Origin: Thermodesulfovibrionia bacterium
GTDB taxonomy: Bacteria > Nitrospirota > Thermodesulfovibrionia > UBA6902
DNA length: 19,644 nucleotides
Direction: 5' to 3'
Assembly (NCBI GenBank): GCA_947258735.1
Contig: CAMYJJ010000025.1
Span: 1 to 19,644, forward strand
The position numbers and the translations under genes are program-made. The notes beneath the pieces are model-generated. The model saw nothing but the letters and a program-made list of their open reading frames with translations. It searched no databases and was not told where the DNA came from. This document shows, piece by piece, positions 6,899 through 16,300 of this stretch (its first letter is position 1; every line of letters begins with the position of its first letter).

Positions 6899-6969
6899 GG
6901 TTAAATGTTTGAGTTAATTAGTATGCGATGCGAATTAATAAAGCATTACAGAAATATCATGCATATGAA

Positions 6970-8598
6970 TTAATTCTCAAGGGCCTCTCTGGTCATCTGC
7001 TCGGCTTTACTAAATACAGCATCTTTTTCCTCTTCGGTTCTTGCCTCAATATAAAACCTGACCTTGGGCTCTGTTCCGGAAGGCCTGATCATGAGCCATG
7101 AACCATCGTCAAATACCAGTTTAGTCCCGTCAACGGTGATTATGTCTTTGACGGTCCTGTTATTACCATTGATACGCAATGTTGAACCTACAGGGTATTT
7201 GTCCCTGATCACGGAAAGTTTGTCTGACAGCGTATCTCCGATGAGTGACCTGTCGACTTCAATACCTGATCGGTCAGGAAAGTAGTAACCAAATTCATCC
7301 ATAATATCTTTTAAATAATCACCGATGTTCTTACCCGTTACAGCCATCATCTCGATAGATAAAAGCAGACCGAACAGGGCGTCTTTTTCCAGGGTATGAT
7401 TAAATCCTGATATGCCGTCTGATTCTTCAAAGCATACAATTGCCCTCTCAGTAGTGTCTTTCGTCATGAAAGGCCTGAAGTTTTTAAAGCCCACCATCGT
7501 CTCTTTTATGGGAATTCCCAGTTTTTCTGATATGGCATTTACCAGATTGCTTGTTCCAACTGATTTGACTGCTATGCCTGAAAACCCTTTATGGACATGG
7601 AGAAAATGAAGAGCCATGGCACCGAAATAATTCATCGGTATCTGGATGTTTACATCAGCATAACGAATCCTGTCACCATCAGGGTCCATAATAATCCCAA
7701 GCCGGTAAGCAGCGGTACTTGTATTGAGAGATTCTTCAACGCCTTTCATATTGGTCTCTGAAGGCTCGGGTGCCACACCTCCAAACAGAACATCATCCTC
7801 TGTCCTGAGATACATGATTTTGCTGCTCTCGCCTATAATCCTCTGTATTCTGTTTCGTGTAGCGCCATGAACGTTATCTATACAGATAAAACAGTCCTGC
7901 TGATCAATGAAATTTCTGATTTTATTAATATCAACTGTTTTCCGGTCATGTATATATTTTATGTACAGGTCAGTGGGGTCTATCCGTTCAATAGCTGCAG
8001 GGTCTGTTTTCTCCAGTACAGGAGACCGGGACATCATTCTGTTTGCTATCTCTTCTATCTTCGTTGTAATTTCAGGTCCCGCAGGACCGCCGTCTGAGGG
8101 ATTGAATTTGAATCCTCCATAGTTTGCAGGGTTATGCGAAGGGGTCAGATTTATAGAACAGGCCGCATGAAGCGACTCGATAGCAGTAGAAAATTCCGGG
8201 GTCACTGCTTCACCAGCATACCATGTTCTAATGTCATGTGTCTGAAGGAGGCCGATAACTTCCCGCGCAAACTTCGGCCCGAGAAAGCGGTTGTCATGTC
8301 CCACAATAACTCCTCTTCTTTTAATTTCGTCAAACCCGGACACGCCCATGGCTTTCATAACATCAGGGTCATGTCCCTTAAACATTTCTATTATTGCTGA
8401 AGTAACTATTCTGACCGTGTTAAACGTATAATCAGAACCGATCTCACCCCGCCACCCTGAGGTACCGAACACAACATTGATGGGATCATTATTTTCATAA
8501 GCAAATTTCTCTATCTCAGATAACAGGTGCCTGTTTGCATCAACGTCAGTCAGTATGGTTTTCCAGCATTCAGCAGCATTCTCAAATGTATGGGACAT
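6970..8598 (-). CDS. Phosphoglucomutase/phosphomannomutase (alpha-D-phosphohexomutase family)
   Basis: Interconverts hexose 1- and 6-phosphates, feeding sugar-nucleotide, glycogen or envelope polysaccharide synthesis. All four active-site elements are present (numbered from the first of two Met codons): the phosphoserine loop TPSHNP (Ser155), the Mg-binding loop DPDGDR (Asp306, 308, 310), the sugar-specificity loop EESDGISG (392-399), and the phosphate-binding loop RPSGTEPKVR (506-515). FGTSGWRGEIG near residue 45 is the family's N-terminal signature. At about 542 residues it is longer than the 450-residue PMM/PGM group and near the size of glucose-specific Pgm, but motifs alone do not settle the preferred sugar. 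The second Met (8598) is preferred because AGGAG is five bases before it, but only two bases before the first Met at 8601. No envelope biosynthesis genes adjoin it. Confidence 0.9.
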   Translation of the reverse strand: MSHTFENAAECWKTILTDVDANRHLLSEIEKFAYENNDPINVVFGTSGWRGEIGSDYTFNTVRIVTSAIIEMFKGHDPDVMKAMGVSGFDEIKRRGVIVGHDNRFLGPKFAREVIGLLQTHDIRTWYAGEAVTPEFSTAIESLHAACSINLTPSHNPANYGGFKFNPSDGGPAGPEITTKIEEIANRMMSRSPVLEKTDPAAIERIDPTDLYIKYIHDRKTVDINKIRNFIDQQDCFICIDNVHGATRNRIQRIIGESSKIMYLRTEDDVLFGGVAPEPSETNMKGVEESLNTSTAAYRLGIIMDPDGDRIRYADVNIQIPMNYFGAMALHFLHVHKGFSGIAVKSVGTSNLVNAISEKLGIPIKETMVGFKNFRPFMTKDTTERAIVCFEESDGISGFNHTLEKDALFGLLLSIEMMAVTGKNIGDYLKDIMDEFGYYFPDRSGIEVDRSLIGDTLSDKLSVIRDKYPVGSTLRINGNNRTVKDIITVDGTKLVFDDGSWLMIRPSGTEPKVRFYIEARTEEEKDAVFSKAEQMTREALEN

Positions 8599-8719
8599 CA
8601 TTTCTCCTGGTATAGTTTTGATTTGGATTTATATATATTATCATAAGGGAACCCTGATTTCTCTTCTGTATGAGATAAATGATCCGCAGCCATTGCAGAT
8701 TTGATGTTGTCTTATCGTT

Positions 8720-8815
8720 GTCATCCTGAACCTGCCTACCGGCAGGCTTGTTTCAGGATCTAAAGTACATACAACTAATTGGAAGAATGAGATTCTGAAA
8801 TAAATTCAGAATGAC
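8720..8815. repeat. Dispersed palindromic element, family B copy 2, with a 16-base palindromic insertion
   Basis: Bounded by GTCATCCTGAA and TTCAGAATGAC like the copy at 4522-4601. Removing CCTGCCTACCGGCAGG (8731-8746) leaves exactly 80 bases and aligns the left hairpin of both copies without gaps; the middle 28 bases differ, and the right 27 bases are identical. The inserted segment is itself a hairpin (CCTGCC, TACC, GGCAGG). It is the main content of the 318-base gap between the two flanking genes. Confidence 0.7.
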
Positions 8816-8916
8816 ACAGAAGCTATTGATGTATTTTCTGACAGCCTGTGCTGCTGCGAAGTGGTTAGCGTTATTTATTGTCTTAATCAATGCAATGAGT
8901 TACAATTATTTCCACC

Positions 8917-9366
8917 ATGATCATTTCTGTTATAGGTGCAGGTTCATGTGACAAAAAAACATTTTCAACGGCTGAAGATGTGGGGCGGCTGATTACCCAA
9001 CGTGGGGCCACACTCATAACAGGAGGTCTCGGCGGGGTGATGGAGGCCGCATCCAAAGGGGCACATGAAGCAGGAGGAACCGTAGTAGGTATCCTCCCGG
9101 GATTCAGCAATGCTGATGCAAACAAGTATGTAACTGTACCATTAGCTACAGGGCTCAGTCATGCCAGAAACGTGATTGTTGTCAGGTCAGCAGATGCGGT
9201 CATTGCTGTTGCTGGGGAGTATGGGACGCTTTCTGAAATAGCCATTGCACTTAAACTTGGCAAACCAGTTATCGGCATTAATACATGGGAACATATTGAT
9301 GGTATTGTGAAAGCTGATACTGCTGAAGATGCGGTTTCCAGGGCATTTGATTTGGCCGATAAATAA
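8917..9366 (+). CDS. TIGR00725-family / LOG-like Rossmann-fold protein
   Basis: 149 residues, a compact single-domain protein. It begins with a beta strand and nucleotide-binding loop (MIISVIGAGS), has GGLGGVMEAASKGA (37-50) and GEYGTLSEIA (100-109), the positions of the GGGxxGLM and PGGxGTxxE motifs of the lysine-decarboxylase-like (LOG/MoCo-carrier) superfamily. The PGG is replaced by AGE, which is usual in the TIGR00725 branch and argues against cytokinin phosphoribohydrolase activity being assumed. The cellular role of this branch is not established. No Shine-Dalgarno sequence is visible upstream of the ATG. It converges on hflC, with a palindrome between the two stop codons. Confidence 0.75.
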   Translation: MIISVIGAGSCDKKTFSTAEDVGRLITQRGATLITGGLGGVMEAASKGAHEAGGTVVGILPGFSNADANKYVTVPLATGLSHARNVIVVRSADAVIAVAGEYGTLSEIAIALKLGKPVIGINTWEHIDGIVKADTAEDAVSRAFDLADK

Positions 9367-9368
9367 TC

Positions 9369-9396
9369 GTAAGGGCGAACGGCCGTTCGCCCCTAC
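9369..9396. repeat. 28-base inverted repeat between convergent genes
   Basis: A perfect 20-base palindrome, GGGCGAACGGCCGTTCGCCC (9373-9392), extends to 28 bases with one mismatch (GTA ... TAC ends). It lies two bases after one stop codon and six bases from the other, so it could block transcription from both sides, but no T run follows on either strand. Sequences of this type are also seen as dispersed repeats in environmental genomes. Confidence 0.6.
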
Positions 9397-9402
9397 AATA
9401 AA

Positions 9403-10356
9403 TTACTTTCCTGACGGTGTATTCAGATACTTAAAGAAAGCACCTTTTGTGGACAGTACCAGCCAGTCTGTATCAGACAGTGTTGTCTGGTAGGTCTCCA
9501 TGGTTTTTATGAAATTGTAGAACTCACGTGACTCAGGGCTCTGGTTATAGGCCTTCGCATAGATAGTCGTTGCCTCGGCATCAGCCTTTCCTATGATCTC
9601 CTGGGCTGTTTTATAAGCACCTGACTGGATCTTCTTCAGTTCCCTTTCCTTGTCGCCAAGAATCTTGGAAGCCCCTCCCTGTCCTTCAGAACGGAATTTG
9701 TCTGCTATCCTCTTACGTTCAGTAATCATTCGCTCGTAAATTTTCTTCTGAACTTCCTCAACATAGTTGATTCTTTTAAGCCTGATATCAAGCAGCTCTA
9801 TACCCAGTTCCAGGGTACGGGGAGCTGCATTGGTTATGATGGACCTTGTCAGTTCTTCCCGGCCGAATTTAATTTTCTGTAAAATAGTTGAGATCTCTCC
9901 TTCTACAAGCACATCAGGTAAATTTGGAGTTCTGTTTGTAGAACGCACAATCTCAACAAGCAGGTGTTTGGCAATCGCGTTCCTGGTTTCACCGTCCAGA
10001 ATATCATCAAGCCTTGACTGGGCGCCCCTTTCGTCCCTGACACGCTGGAAAAAGAGAAGCGGGTCTTTAATATGCCATCTGGCATAGGTATCCACCCATA
10101 TAAACCTTTTGTCTTTGGTCGGGACCTGATTAGGATCGCCATCCCACTCCAGAAAACGCTTTTCGAAAAAGTTCGCCTCCTGGATAATCGGGATCTTAAA
10201 GTGAATACCCGGGGCGGTTATGGGCTCCCCTATAGGTTTTCCAAACTGCGTTATAATGACCTGCTCGACTTCTCTGACAATAAATGCAGATGAAACAGCA
10301 ATGATAAATATGAACAGAACAATTCCGGCAAGTATTACGGGTTTGGCTTTATTCAT
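9403..10356 (-). CDS. hflC: HflC, SPFH/band-7 membrane protein partner of HflK
   Basis: 317 residues with one N-terminal membrane helix (about 7-27) followed by the SPFH domain, beginning EVEQVIITQFGKPIG and including PGIHFKIPIIQ and VDTYARWHIKDPLLFFQRV, all typical of HflC. The C-terminal region (about 205-265) is a charged coiled coil. HflC and HflK form a large periplasm-facing cage in the inner membrane that encloses and restrains the FtsH protease in E. coli. The ATG overlaps the stop of hflK as ATGA and has GGAGG upstream, so the two are made together. It is slightly shorter than the E. coli protein (334). No ftsH or hflX gene is in the window. Confidence 0.92.
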   Translation of the reverse strand: MNKAKPVILAGIVLFIFIIAVSSAFIVREVEQVIITQFGKPIGEPITAPGIHFKIPIIQEANFFEKRFLEWDGDPNQVPTKDKRFIWVDTYARWHIKDPLLFFQRVRDERGAQSRLDDILDGETRNAIAKHLLVEIVRSTNRTPNLPDVLVEGEISTILQKIKFGREELTRSIITNAAPRTLELGIELLDIRLKRINYVEEVQKKIYERMITERKRIADKFRSEGQGGASKILGDKERELKKIQSGAYKTAQEIIGKADAEATTIYAKAYNQSPESREFYNFIKTMETYQTTLSDTDWLVLSTKGAFFKYLNTPSGK

Positions 10357-11351
10357 TTGGCACCTCCCCTGTCCAGCTGGAAAAGTGGCAGTATGCCGGT
10401 CGTGTCTTCATCAGTAATAAGCTTTCTTCCAACTTTTTGCATTACATCGTTCATTGTCTCAAGGTAGATACGCTGCCGGGTGACTGATTTTGCCTTTAGA
10501 TACTCGGTGTAAACAGAACTGAATTTCGATGCCTCACCCTGTGCACTGTTTACCCTCTCAAGGGCATATCCCTTTGCCTCTTCAATGGTTCTCTCTGCTT
10601 CCCCACGCGCCTTGGGGATGATCTTGTTATATTCTGACTTTGCCTGGTTAATCAGTTTTTCCTTTTCCTGTTCTGCTTCGTTAACCTCATTAAAAGCGGG
10701 CTGCACCGGTTTTGGCGCGTTCGCGTCCTGAAGAACAACCTGGTCAACCTTGATCCCCAGTTCATACTGGTCACATAACTCCTGAAGTTTTACATTGACA
10801 GAATCCGCTACCTCCTGACGCCCGAACGTTATCACTTCGTCCACCGTTCGATCACCCACAATATTTCTCATAACCGCCTCATTAATATCACGGAATGTTT
10901 TTTCCGCATTTCTTACTTTGAACAGGAACTTGTAGGGATCATTAATACGGTACTGAACAATCCATTCCACTTCAGCCGCATTCAGATCTCCTGTCAACAT
11001 TAACGATTCTTCCTGATAACCTGTTCCCGAATACCTTGTCCTTACTCCGGGCTGGGACGTACGAAAACCGAATTCAAGTTTTAATTGTCTCTCTATAGGC
11101 ACTTTATACACCTGTTCAATGCCAAACGGGAGCTTGAAGTTCAGTCCGGGATTGACAGTACGGGTATACTTGCCGAATTGCACAACCACTCCTACCTCTT
11201 CAGGCTCTACCGTAAACCAGGTAGACAGGAACAGGCCCAGCACCAGAATAACGACTGCAGCTGCAGCAACGGCCTTGAAATTAATTTTTGGCGGTTTAAA
11301 ATCCTTGAAATCCTTAAAGTCCTTAAAATCAAATGGTGGTTTTTGGTCCAT
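10353..11351 (-). CDS. hflK: HflK, SPFH/band-7 membrane protein partner of HflC
   Basis: 332 residues, shorter than E. coli HflK (419), mainly because the N- and C-terminal extensions are reduced. Order: a short cytoplasmic tail made of four consecutive DFK units (residues about 8-19), a membrane helix (about 27-46), the SPFH domain starting VEPEEVGVVVQFGKY with PGLNFKLPFGIEQVYKV, and a long coiled coil (about 215-290) rich in E, K, A and Q. The E. coli tail is glycine-rich instead. AGGAGG lies upstream of the ATG at 11351, and a possible sigma-70-type promoter (TTGCAA and TACTAT, 17 apart) precedes it. It is the first gene of a two-gene operon with hflC. Confidence 0.92.
   Translation of the reverse strand: MDQKPPFDFKDFKDFKDFKPPKINFKAVAAAAVVILVLGLFLSTWFTVEPEEVGVVVQFGKYTRTVNPGLNFKLPFGIEQVYKVPIERQLKLEFGFRTSQPGVRTRYSGTGYQEESLMLTGDLNAAEVEWIVQYRINDPYKFLFKVRNAEKTFRDINEAVMRNIVGDRTVDEVITFGRQEVADSVNVKLQELCDQYELGIKVDQVVLQDANAPKPVQPAFNEVNEAEQEKEKLINQAKSEYNKIIPKARGEAERTIEEAKGYALERVNSAQGEASKFSSVYTEYLKAKSVTRQRIYLETMNDVMQKVGRKLITDEDTTGILPLFQLDRGGAK
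11299..11330. repeat. 9-base tandem repeat encoding the DFK units of HflK
   Basis: Three and a half copies of a 9-base unit (AAATCCTTG, AAATCCTTA, AAGTCCTTA, AAATC) read in frame on the minus strand as repeated Asp-Phe-Lys. Copy number can change without breaking the frame, so tail length may vary between strains. Confidence 0.7.
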
Positions 11352-11380
11352 TCACATTACCTCCTGTATAGATATCAGAC

Positions 11381-11409
11381 ATAGTAATCGATACCAGTCT
11401 TTATTGCAA
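11381..11409 (-). promoter_or_regulatory. Possible sigma-70-type promoter of hflK-hflC
   Basis: On the minus strand TTGCAA (11404-11409) and TACTAT (11381-11386) are separated by 17 bases; each matches its consensus in four of six positions. The -10 box ends 29 bases before the hflK start. This is a weak prediction, as expected for an AT-rich region where such matches are frequent. Confidence 0.35.
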
Positions 11410-11450
11410 CTACAGGGAGATTTAATTATGTGTTGATGATAGTTTGAGCT

Positions 11451-11517
11451 GTCACTTTGACTTTGATCGGGAGTCCAGAGTTTTTTCATTCAAATTCCCA
11501 GCTTTCGCTATTATGAC
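11451..11517. repeat. Decayed family A-like element
   Basis: Starts GTCACTTTGA and ends TTATGAC, with GATCGGGAGTCCAGAG in the left part and AATTCCCAGC in the right part. The order (GTCA, GGGA-TCCAG, ATTCCC, TGAC) is that of the elements at 718 and 6820, but the hairpins are largely lost. It lies in the 347-base gap between hflK and the HD-GYP gene. Confidence 0.35.
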
Positions 11518-11640
11518 AGCAGAAATGGACGTTATTGCAGCAATGATGAGAAGTACTTAACCTGCGATGACAGATCATGGAGCTTCGTTCATAAATATGC
11601 TTAAGTAAGCGGCATAAATGCCGATCTATATACTAATAGG

Positions 11641-11658
11641 CTTATATATATATATAAG
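11641..11658. promoter_or_regulatory. AT-rich perfect palindrome upstream of the HD-GYP gene
   Basis: CTTATATATATATATAAG is an 18-base perfect palindrome about 40 bases upstream of the start codon at 11699. A second small inverted repeat, CGGCAT-AA-ATGCCG, stands at 11610-11623. Either could be part of a promoter or operator for the HD-GYP gene; simple TA runs arise easily, so the call is weak. Confidence 0.3.
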
Positions 11659-11698
11659 AATAACGTATTACTATATTAACTAATAACCTGGAGGAAGT

Positions 11699-13309
11699 AT
11701 GAGAGAGAAAAACAGAATACTTATCGTAGACGATGATCAATCGATCGGAGAGTTTTTAAGCGAGATGTTTGCTGATGACGGGTATGTGACCACAACGGTA
11801 TATAACGGAGCCAGCGCAATGACACGTCTGGAAAACGAAGAGTATCAGCTTGTCCTGCTTGATCTGCGGCTTCCTGATATGCATGGCACCGAAATTCTGC
11901 AAAAGCTCAGGATACAGTATCCGGACATTGATGTGATCATCATAACGAGTTATGCATCAATTGACACCGTGGTGAATGCATTGCGCCTGGGCGCAGTGGA
12001 TTACCTCTTTAAGCCGTTTGATGATCTGGAGTTTGTTATGAGGGTCGTCAATAGAACATTTGAGCAGCGTCGGACCAGGGAAGAGAATAAGCAGCTTGTC
12101 CGGGACCTGCAGCAGAGGACCGTTGAGCTGGAGGAAGCGGTCAAGCGTCTGACATCGGTAAATGAGGTGAGCAAGGCGATGCACTCGATACTGAATATTG
12201 ATGAGCTGGTCAGCTTTTTTGCACAACTGGTCGCGGTCCAGCTGGGAGCACGCCGCGTATCCATCATGCTGATAGACAGACAGACAGGAGAGATGAAGAT
12301 AGATGCATCGATTGGGCTGGATGCAGACCTGATACACTCCGTGCGCGTCCGGGTGGGCGAGGGCATAGCAGGATGGGTAGCAGAGCATGGCGAGGCAGTA
12401 CTGGTCAATGATATAGAACAGGATGACCGGTTCAATAAAAACAATGACAGGGATGACTACGAGACCAATTCATTCATTTCTGCTCCTCTTGTTCTGAGCG
12501 TGCCGATCAAATACCAGGAACAGACCCTCGGGGTCATTAACGTTAACAACAAAATAGATAACGGATTATTTACCGATGATGATCTCAAATTTATTACGAC
12601 CCTGTCCAATCAGGCGGCCATTACCATAGAGAACATCCGTATATTTGATGAACTCAAAGAGACGCATTTTGATGCGATATCAGCCCTGGCCGAGGCCCTC
12701 GAAGCAAAGGACGTCACAACGGGCAGGCACAGCTCCCGGCTTGAGAAGTATGCCATGCTTGTAGGTGAGCGTCTGGGTCTTGATGAAGAGCAGGTCAGGT
12801 ATCTCCGTTATTCTGCGGTCCTGCATGATATCGGAAAGATCGGCGTATCAGAGAACATCCTCCAGAAACCGGGCAAACTCACAATGGAGGAATATGCGGA
12901 AATAAAACAGCACCCTGTCATCGGTGCTGACATCGTAAAAGGGATCAGGTTTCTGAACCCTGTAGCGCCAATCATAAGTTCTCATCACGAGTGGTATGAC
13001 GGCCGCGGATACCCTGACAGGCTTTCCGGAGAATCAATACCAATGGAGTCAAGAATCCTTGCGGTCCTTGATGCATATGATGCAATGACGTCGGACCGGC
13101 AGTACAGAAAAGCACTTGGCAGAGAGAAGGCCGTCAGTGAACTGAATGAATTTGCAGGAACACAGTTCGACCCCCGGGTCGTAAAAGAGTTCCTCGCTGT
13201 CATCGATGAAATTGATGAGAGCAAAGCGCAGCAAGACCAGCAGGACCAGCAGGCAGGGAATAAAGACACGTCCGGCATCAAAGATCAATTTGACCTGCTA
13301 AGATCATAA
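11699..13309 (+). CDS. REC-GAF-HD-GYP response regulator, predicted c-di-GMP phosphodiesterase
   Basis: 536 residues. Receiver domain (about 5-120) with acidic pocket Asp11/Asp12, phosphoacceptor Asp55 (LLDLRLPD), Thr83 and Lys105 (FKPFDD); a coiled-coil linker (about 122-155); a GAF domain (about 165-315); and an HD-GYP domain (about 325-505). The catalytic residues are in place: GRHSSR (His344), HDIGKIG (His376, Asp377), His405, HHE (429-431), DGRGYP (434-439) and DAYDAMTS (458-465). HD-GYP enzymes hydrolyse cyclic di-GMP, usually lifting biofilm or adhesion programmes. The C-terminus has a Gln/Asp-rich tail (about 510-520). GGAGG stands four bases before the ATG. Only 25 bases separate it from the giant exported protein, so the two are probably co-transcribed. 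The activating kinase is not adjacent. Confidence 0.92.
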   Translation: MREKNRILIVDDDQSIGEFLSEMFADDGYVTTTVYNGASAMTRLENEEYQLVLLDLRLPDMHGTEILQKLRIQYPDIDVIIITSYASIDTVVNALRLGAVDYLFKPFDDLEFVMRVVNRTFEQRRTREENKQLVRDLQQRTVELEEAVKRLTSVNEVSKAMHSILNIDELVSFFAQLVAVQLGARRVSIMLIDRQTGEMKIDASIGLDADLIHSVRVRVGEGIAGWVAEHGEAVLVNDIEQDDRFNKNNDRDDYETNSFISAPLVLSVPIKYQEQTLGVINVNNKIDNGLFTDDDLKFITTLSNQAAITIENIRIFDELKETHFDAISALAEALEAKDVTTGRHSSRLEKYAMLVGERLGLDEEQVRYLRYSAVLHDIGKIGVSENILQKPGKLTMEEYAEIKQHPVIGADIVKGIRFLNPVAPIISSHHEWYDGRGYPDRLSGESIPMESRILAVLDAYDAMTSDRQYRKALGREKAVSELNEFAGTQFDPRVVKEFLAVIDEIDESKAQQDQQDQQAGNKDTSGIKDQFDLLRS

Positions 13310-13334
13310 AAAAATCTTTGTCATTCTATTTTAA

Positions 13335-16300
13335 GTGATAGTGAAAAAATTGAGAGCACAAAAAATTCATAAGCCATATGGTATAAGTGCAGCAGTCCTG
13401 TGTCTGTTATTCACTGTTCTATCAGCATCTGCATGGGCCGGGTGGCATGATTCCAACTGGAGTTACCGCAAGCAGATCACTTTCGATCCCACGATGACCC
13501 CTGCAACGCAGTCCAATTTCCCTGCGCTTGTATATACGGCAAGTGACGCACAGCTTGGTGCAAGTGCCTGCACAAACGGCGAGGACATCCTGTTTACGGA
13601 CTCCGATGGAACGACACAGCTACACCACGAAATTGAAGAATTTAACGAGGTCAGCGGCGAACTTACAGCCTGGGTAGAGATACCCACCTTATCGGGCTCG
13701 TTGCCAACGGTTATCTATATGTATTACGGAGACAGCAGATGTATTGATCAGCAGGATATCCCGGGGACGTGGGACGAGGGAGGTTCCGACAATTTCAAGG
13801 CTGTGTGGCACATGGATGAAGATCAGGCAAATAAAGGAAACGCCGGTCTGTATAAGGACGCAACTGATACCAATTATCATCATGGCAATGATGAAATTTC
13901 CGCGACAGCACAGAACAGTTATATCAACGGGGGCATCACCCATGGTGGACAGGATTTCAATGGAATGGATGATTACGTTGAAATAGCTGATCATAATGAA
14001 CTTGATTTGACGAGCGGGGTATTAACCATATCTGCCTGGGTATATGCACGAAGTTTTGGCGAGCTGGTGAACGGCAGAATCATTGATCATGGCGGTGGGT
14101 CCGATGGAAGCGGGGGATGGAGCTTGCTTTTCTTTGATGACTACGGGAATAAAACATATGCATTTTATACGAGAAATGGAACAACATTTAATTCGCCCAT
14201 CCCGGTCTCTGACAATAACTCTGCACTGTTAAACCAGTGGGAGTATGTGGTTGTCACCATGAGCGGAGGTACGGTGTCATTCTATGTTGACGGTCAGCCG
14301 AAAGGCACGGTAACATCAGTTCAGAATCCAACGGACCGGGCTGGCGTCGTTCGAATAGGAAGACGCTCTACAGATAATTTCAGGGAGTTTGATGGATTCA
14401 TTGACGAGGTCCGCGTCTCCTCCGGTATTGCCCGCTCCCTCAACTGGATACAGACAGAGTATAACAATCAATGGGCACCGGCGACGTATCTGACCTTTGA
14501 GTCTGAAACTGCATTTGGACAATACTACTGGCATCGTGATAACGGGACAGACCTGGGGGGCATTACGACAAACTGGAGTGAGTCCTGTGGCACGCAAATA
14601 ACAAACATATACAAAAAAACAACAATGACTACCACACCCTTTGCCTGTTCTGATGTCGAGTTTGTAAATGATCAAAATGCCCCGGTAGATGAGATTCTCC
14701 TGATCAAGGACACGTCATATTCTCAAAACACCGATGTCACCGGTGTTAACACATATTGGTACCTGAAAGACAAAAGCAGTTCAGCAAAGACGTTCAGGTT
14801 TTATCTCGGTTATGTACAAAGCGGATCGTTTACTTCGTGGGGATTTGTGGATCAGAATGTTCCGAGTGATGGAGAAACGCTCTATACGATCGATATGAGC
14901 TCTGTATCAGGAAGCGCCCCGAATGGTTCATATCTTGCCCTGAAAGTGGCAAAACAGTCGAACAACGGTGAAGCATCAATATTTCTTGGCAGCACGAACA
15001 ACAGCGGACGGCTTCAAGTTAATGAGACTGCATCGTCTGCCACGACGACCATAGGTGACGGCACATCTCCACCGAGCAAAAACGTAAACCCGACTGACAC
15101 TTACAATGCGGTGAATTCCTTCATGCTTTCTACAAATTCAGGAAGTGACACCTTAACGGCATTAACAGTAACACGGAGCGGGACCGGTACTGATTCTGAC
15201 GTTGCAGCCAACAGCGTCAAACTCTGGCGCGATGATGGCAGCTCGCCCAACGAATGGGATGCCGGTGATACACAGATCGGAAGTGGTGCATCATTCAGCA
15301 GCGGAACAGCCTCTTTCAGCAGTTTGAGTGAGACGATCAATACCACACCCACTCAATATATCATCACCTACGATATCGCAGCCGGGGCAACAACCGGAAA
15401 AACTCTTCTGGGAGATGTCAGTGGAGCAACAGTGAGCAATACGCTTGTCAATAATGACACGACCGATGCGACATTGACGATTGCCGGTCCCTGTGATGTC
15501 GACCTGAATGGCACCTATATAGAAGCAGAGAATTATACAGCAATACTGAATTCAATACCAAATGGACTCACAACCACCTCACGCGGAGGTGAGCTGAATG
15601 GCAGCTCATCACTGTTGACGAATACCGGCGGCGCAGGCAACTGCGATCTTGTAACATCCGGTCCCCGTGAAGGAAGGCAGTATACCGTTGACTTCCCGTC
15701 AACAGGGACCTACAACATCTGGATGAGAGGGTATACGAATGGCGGAGGGGGTGACAATTCAATTTTTGTAGGGTTTAACAATTCATGCATTGTGGGTCTG
15801 GCAGAAACCGGGCCTGCAGGATGGCAATGGACCAACGCGATGCAGGCAAACAGCGGTCCGGGAAGTGTCAACCCGCCCCTTGCTCAATTCACGGTCGGAT
15901 CTGCAGGATCACATACCATAGAGATCTGGGCACGGGAAGTGGGGCATTATCTGGATGGTATCTATATTGACAGGAATGATATTAATAATACCCCGACCGA
16001 CGGTTCTCACGGTACGGATCTGGATCCATCGACCTGTGCTAACATTACCACCATCGGCGACGGCGTTGCTCCCGTAAGCCGGGATGTCTGGGCCGGCGGC
16101 CGGTTCTTTGGGGTGGACGCCTTTACCCTGCAGACTGATTCCGGCACAGACAACCTGACTGCTCTTACGGTCACCTTCAGCGGAACAGACGTGGGTGATG
16201 TTGTGGATGGCGAAGTAAAGCTCTGGAAAGACAGCGGCGGAGCGATCAATAAATGGGACAGTACTGATCCGCTTATCAGCACAGCGGCCCTGTTTGTCGG

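Noticed and set aside
8917..9366. Annotation as a cytokinin riboside phosphoribohydrolase (LOG)
   Set aside because: The PGGxGTxxE motif is AGEYGTLSE here, so membership of the superfamily is supported but that enzyme activity is not.
11985..12444. Long antisense frames inside the HD-GYP gene
   Set aside because: Shadows of a well-supported REC-GAF coding region, with Cys/Ser/Arg-rich translations and no start signals.
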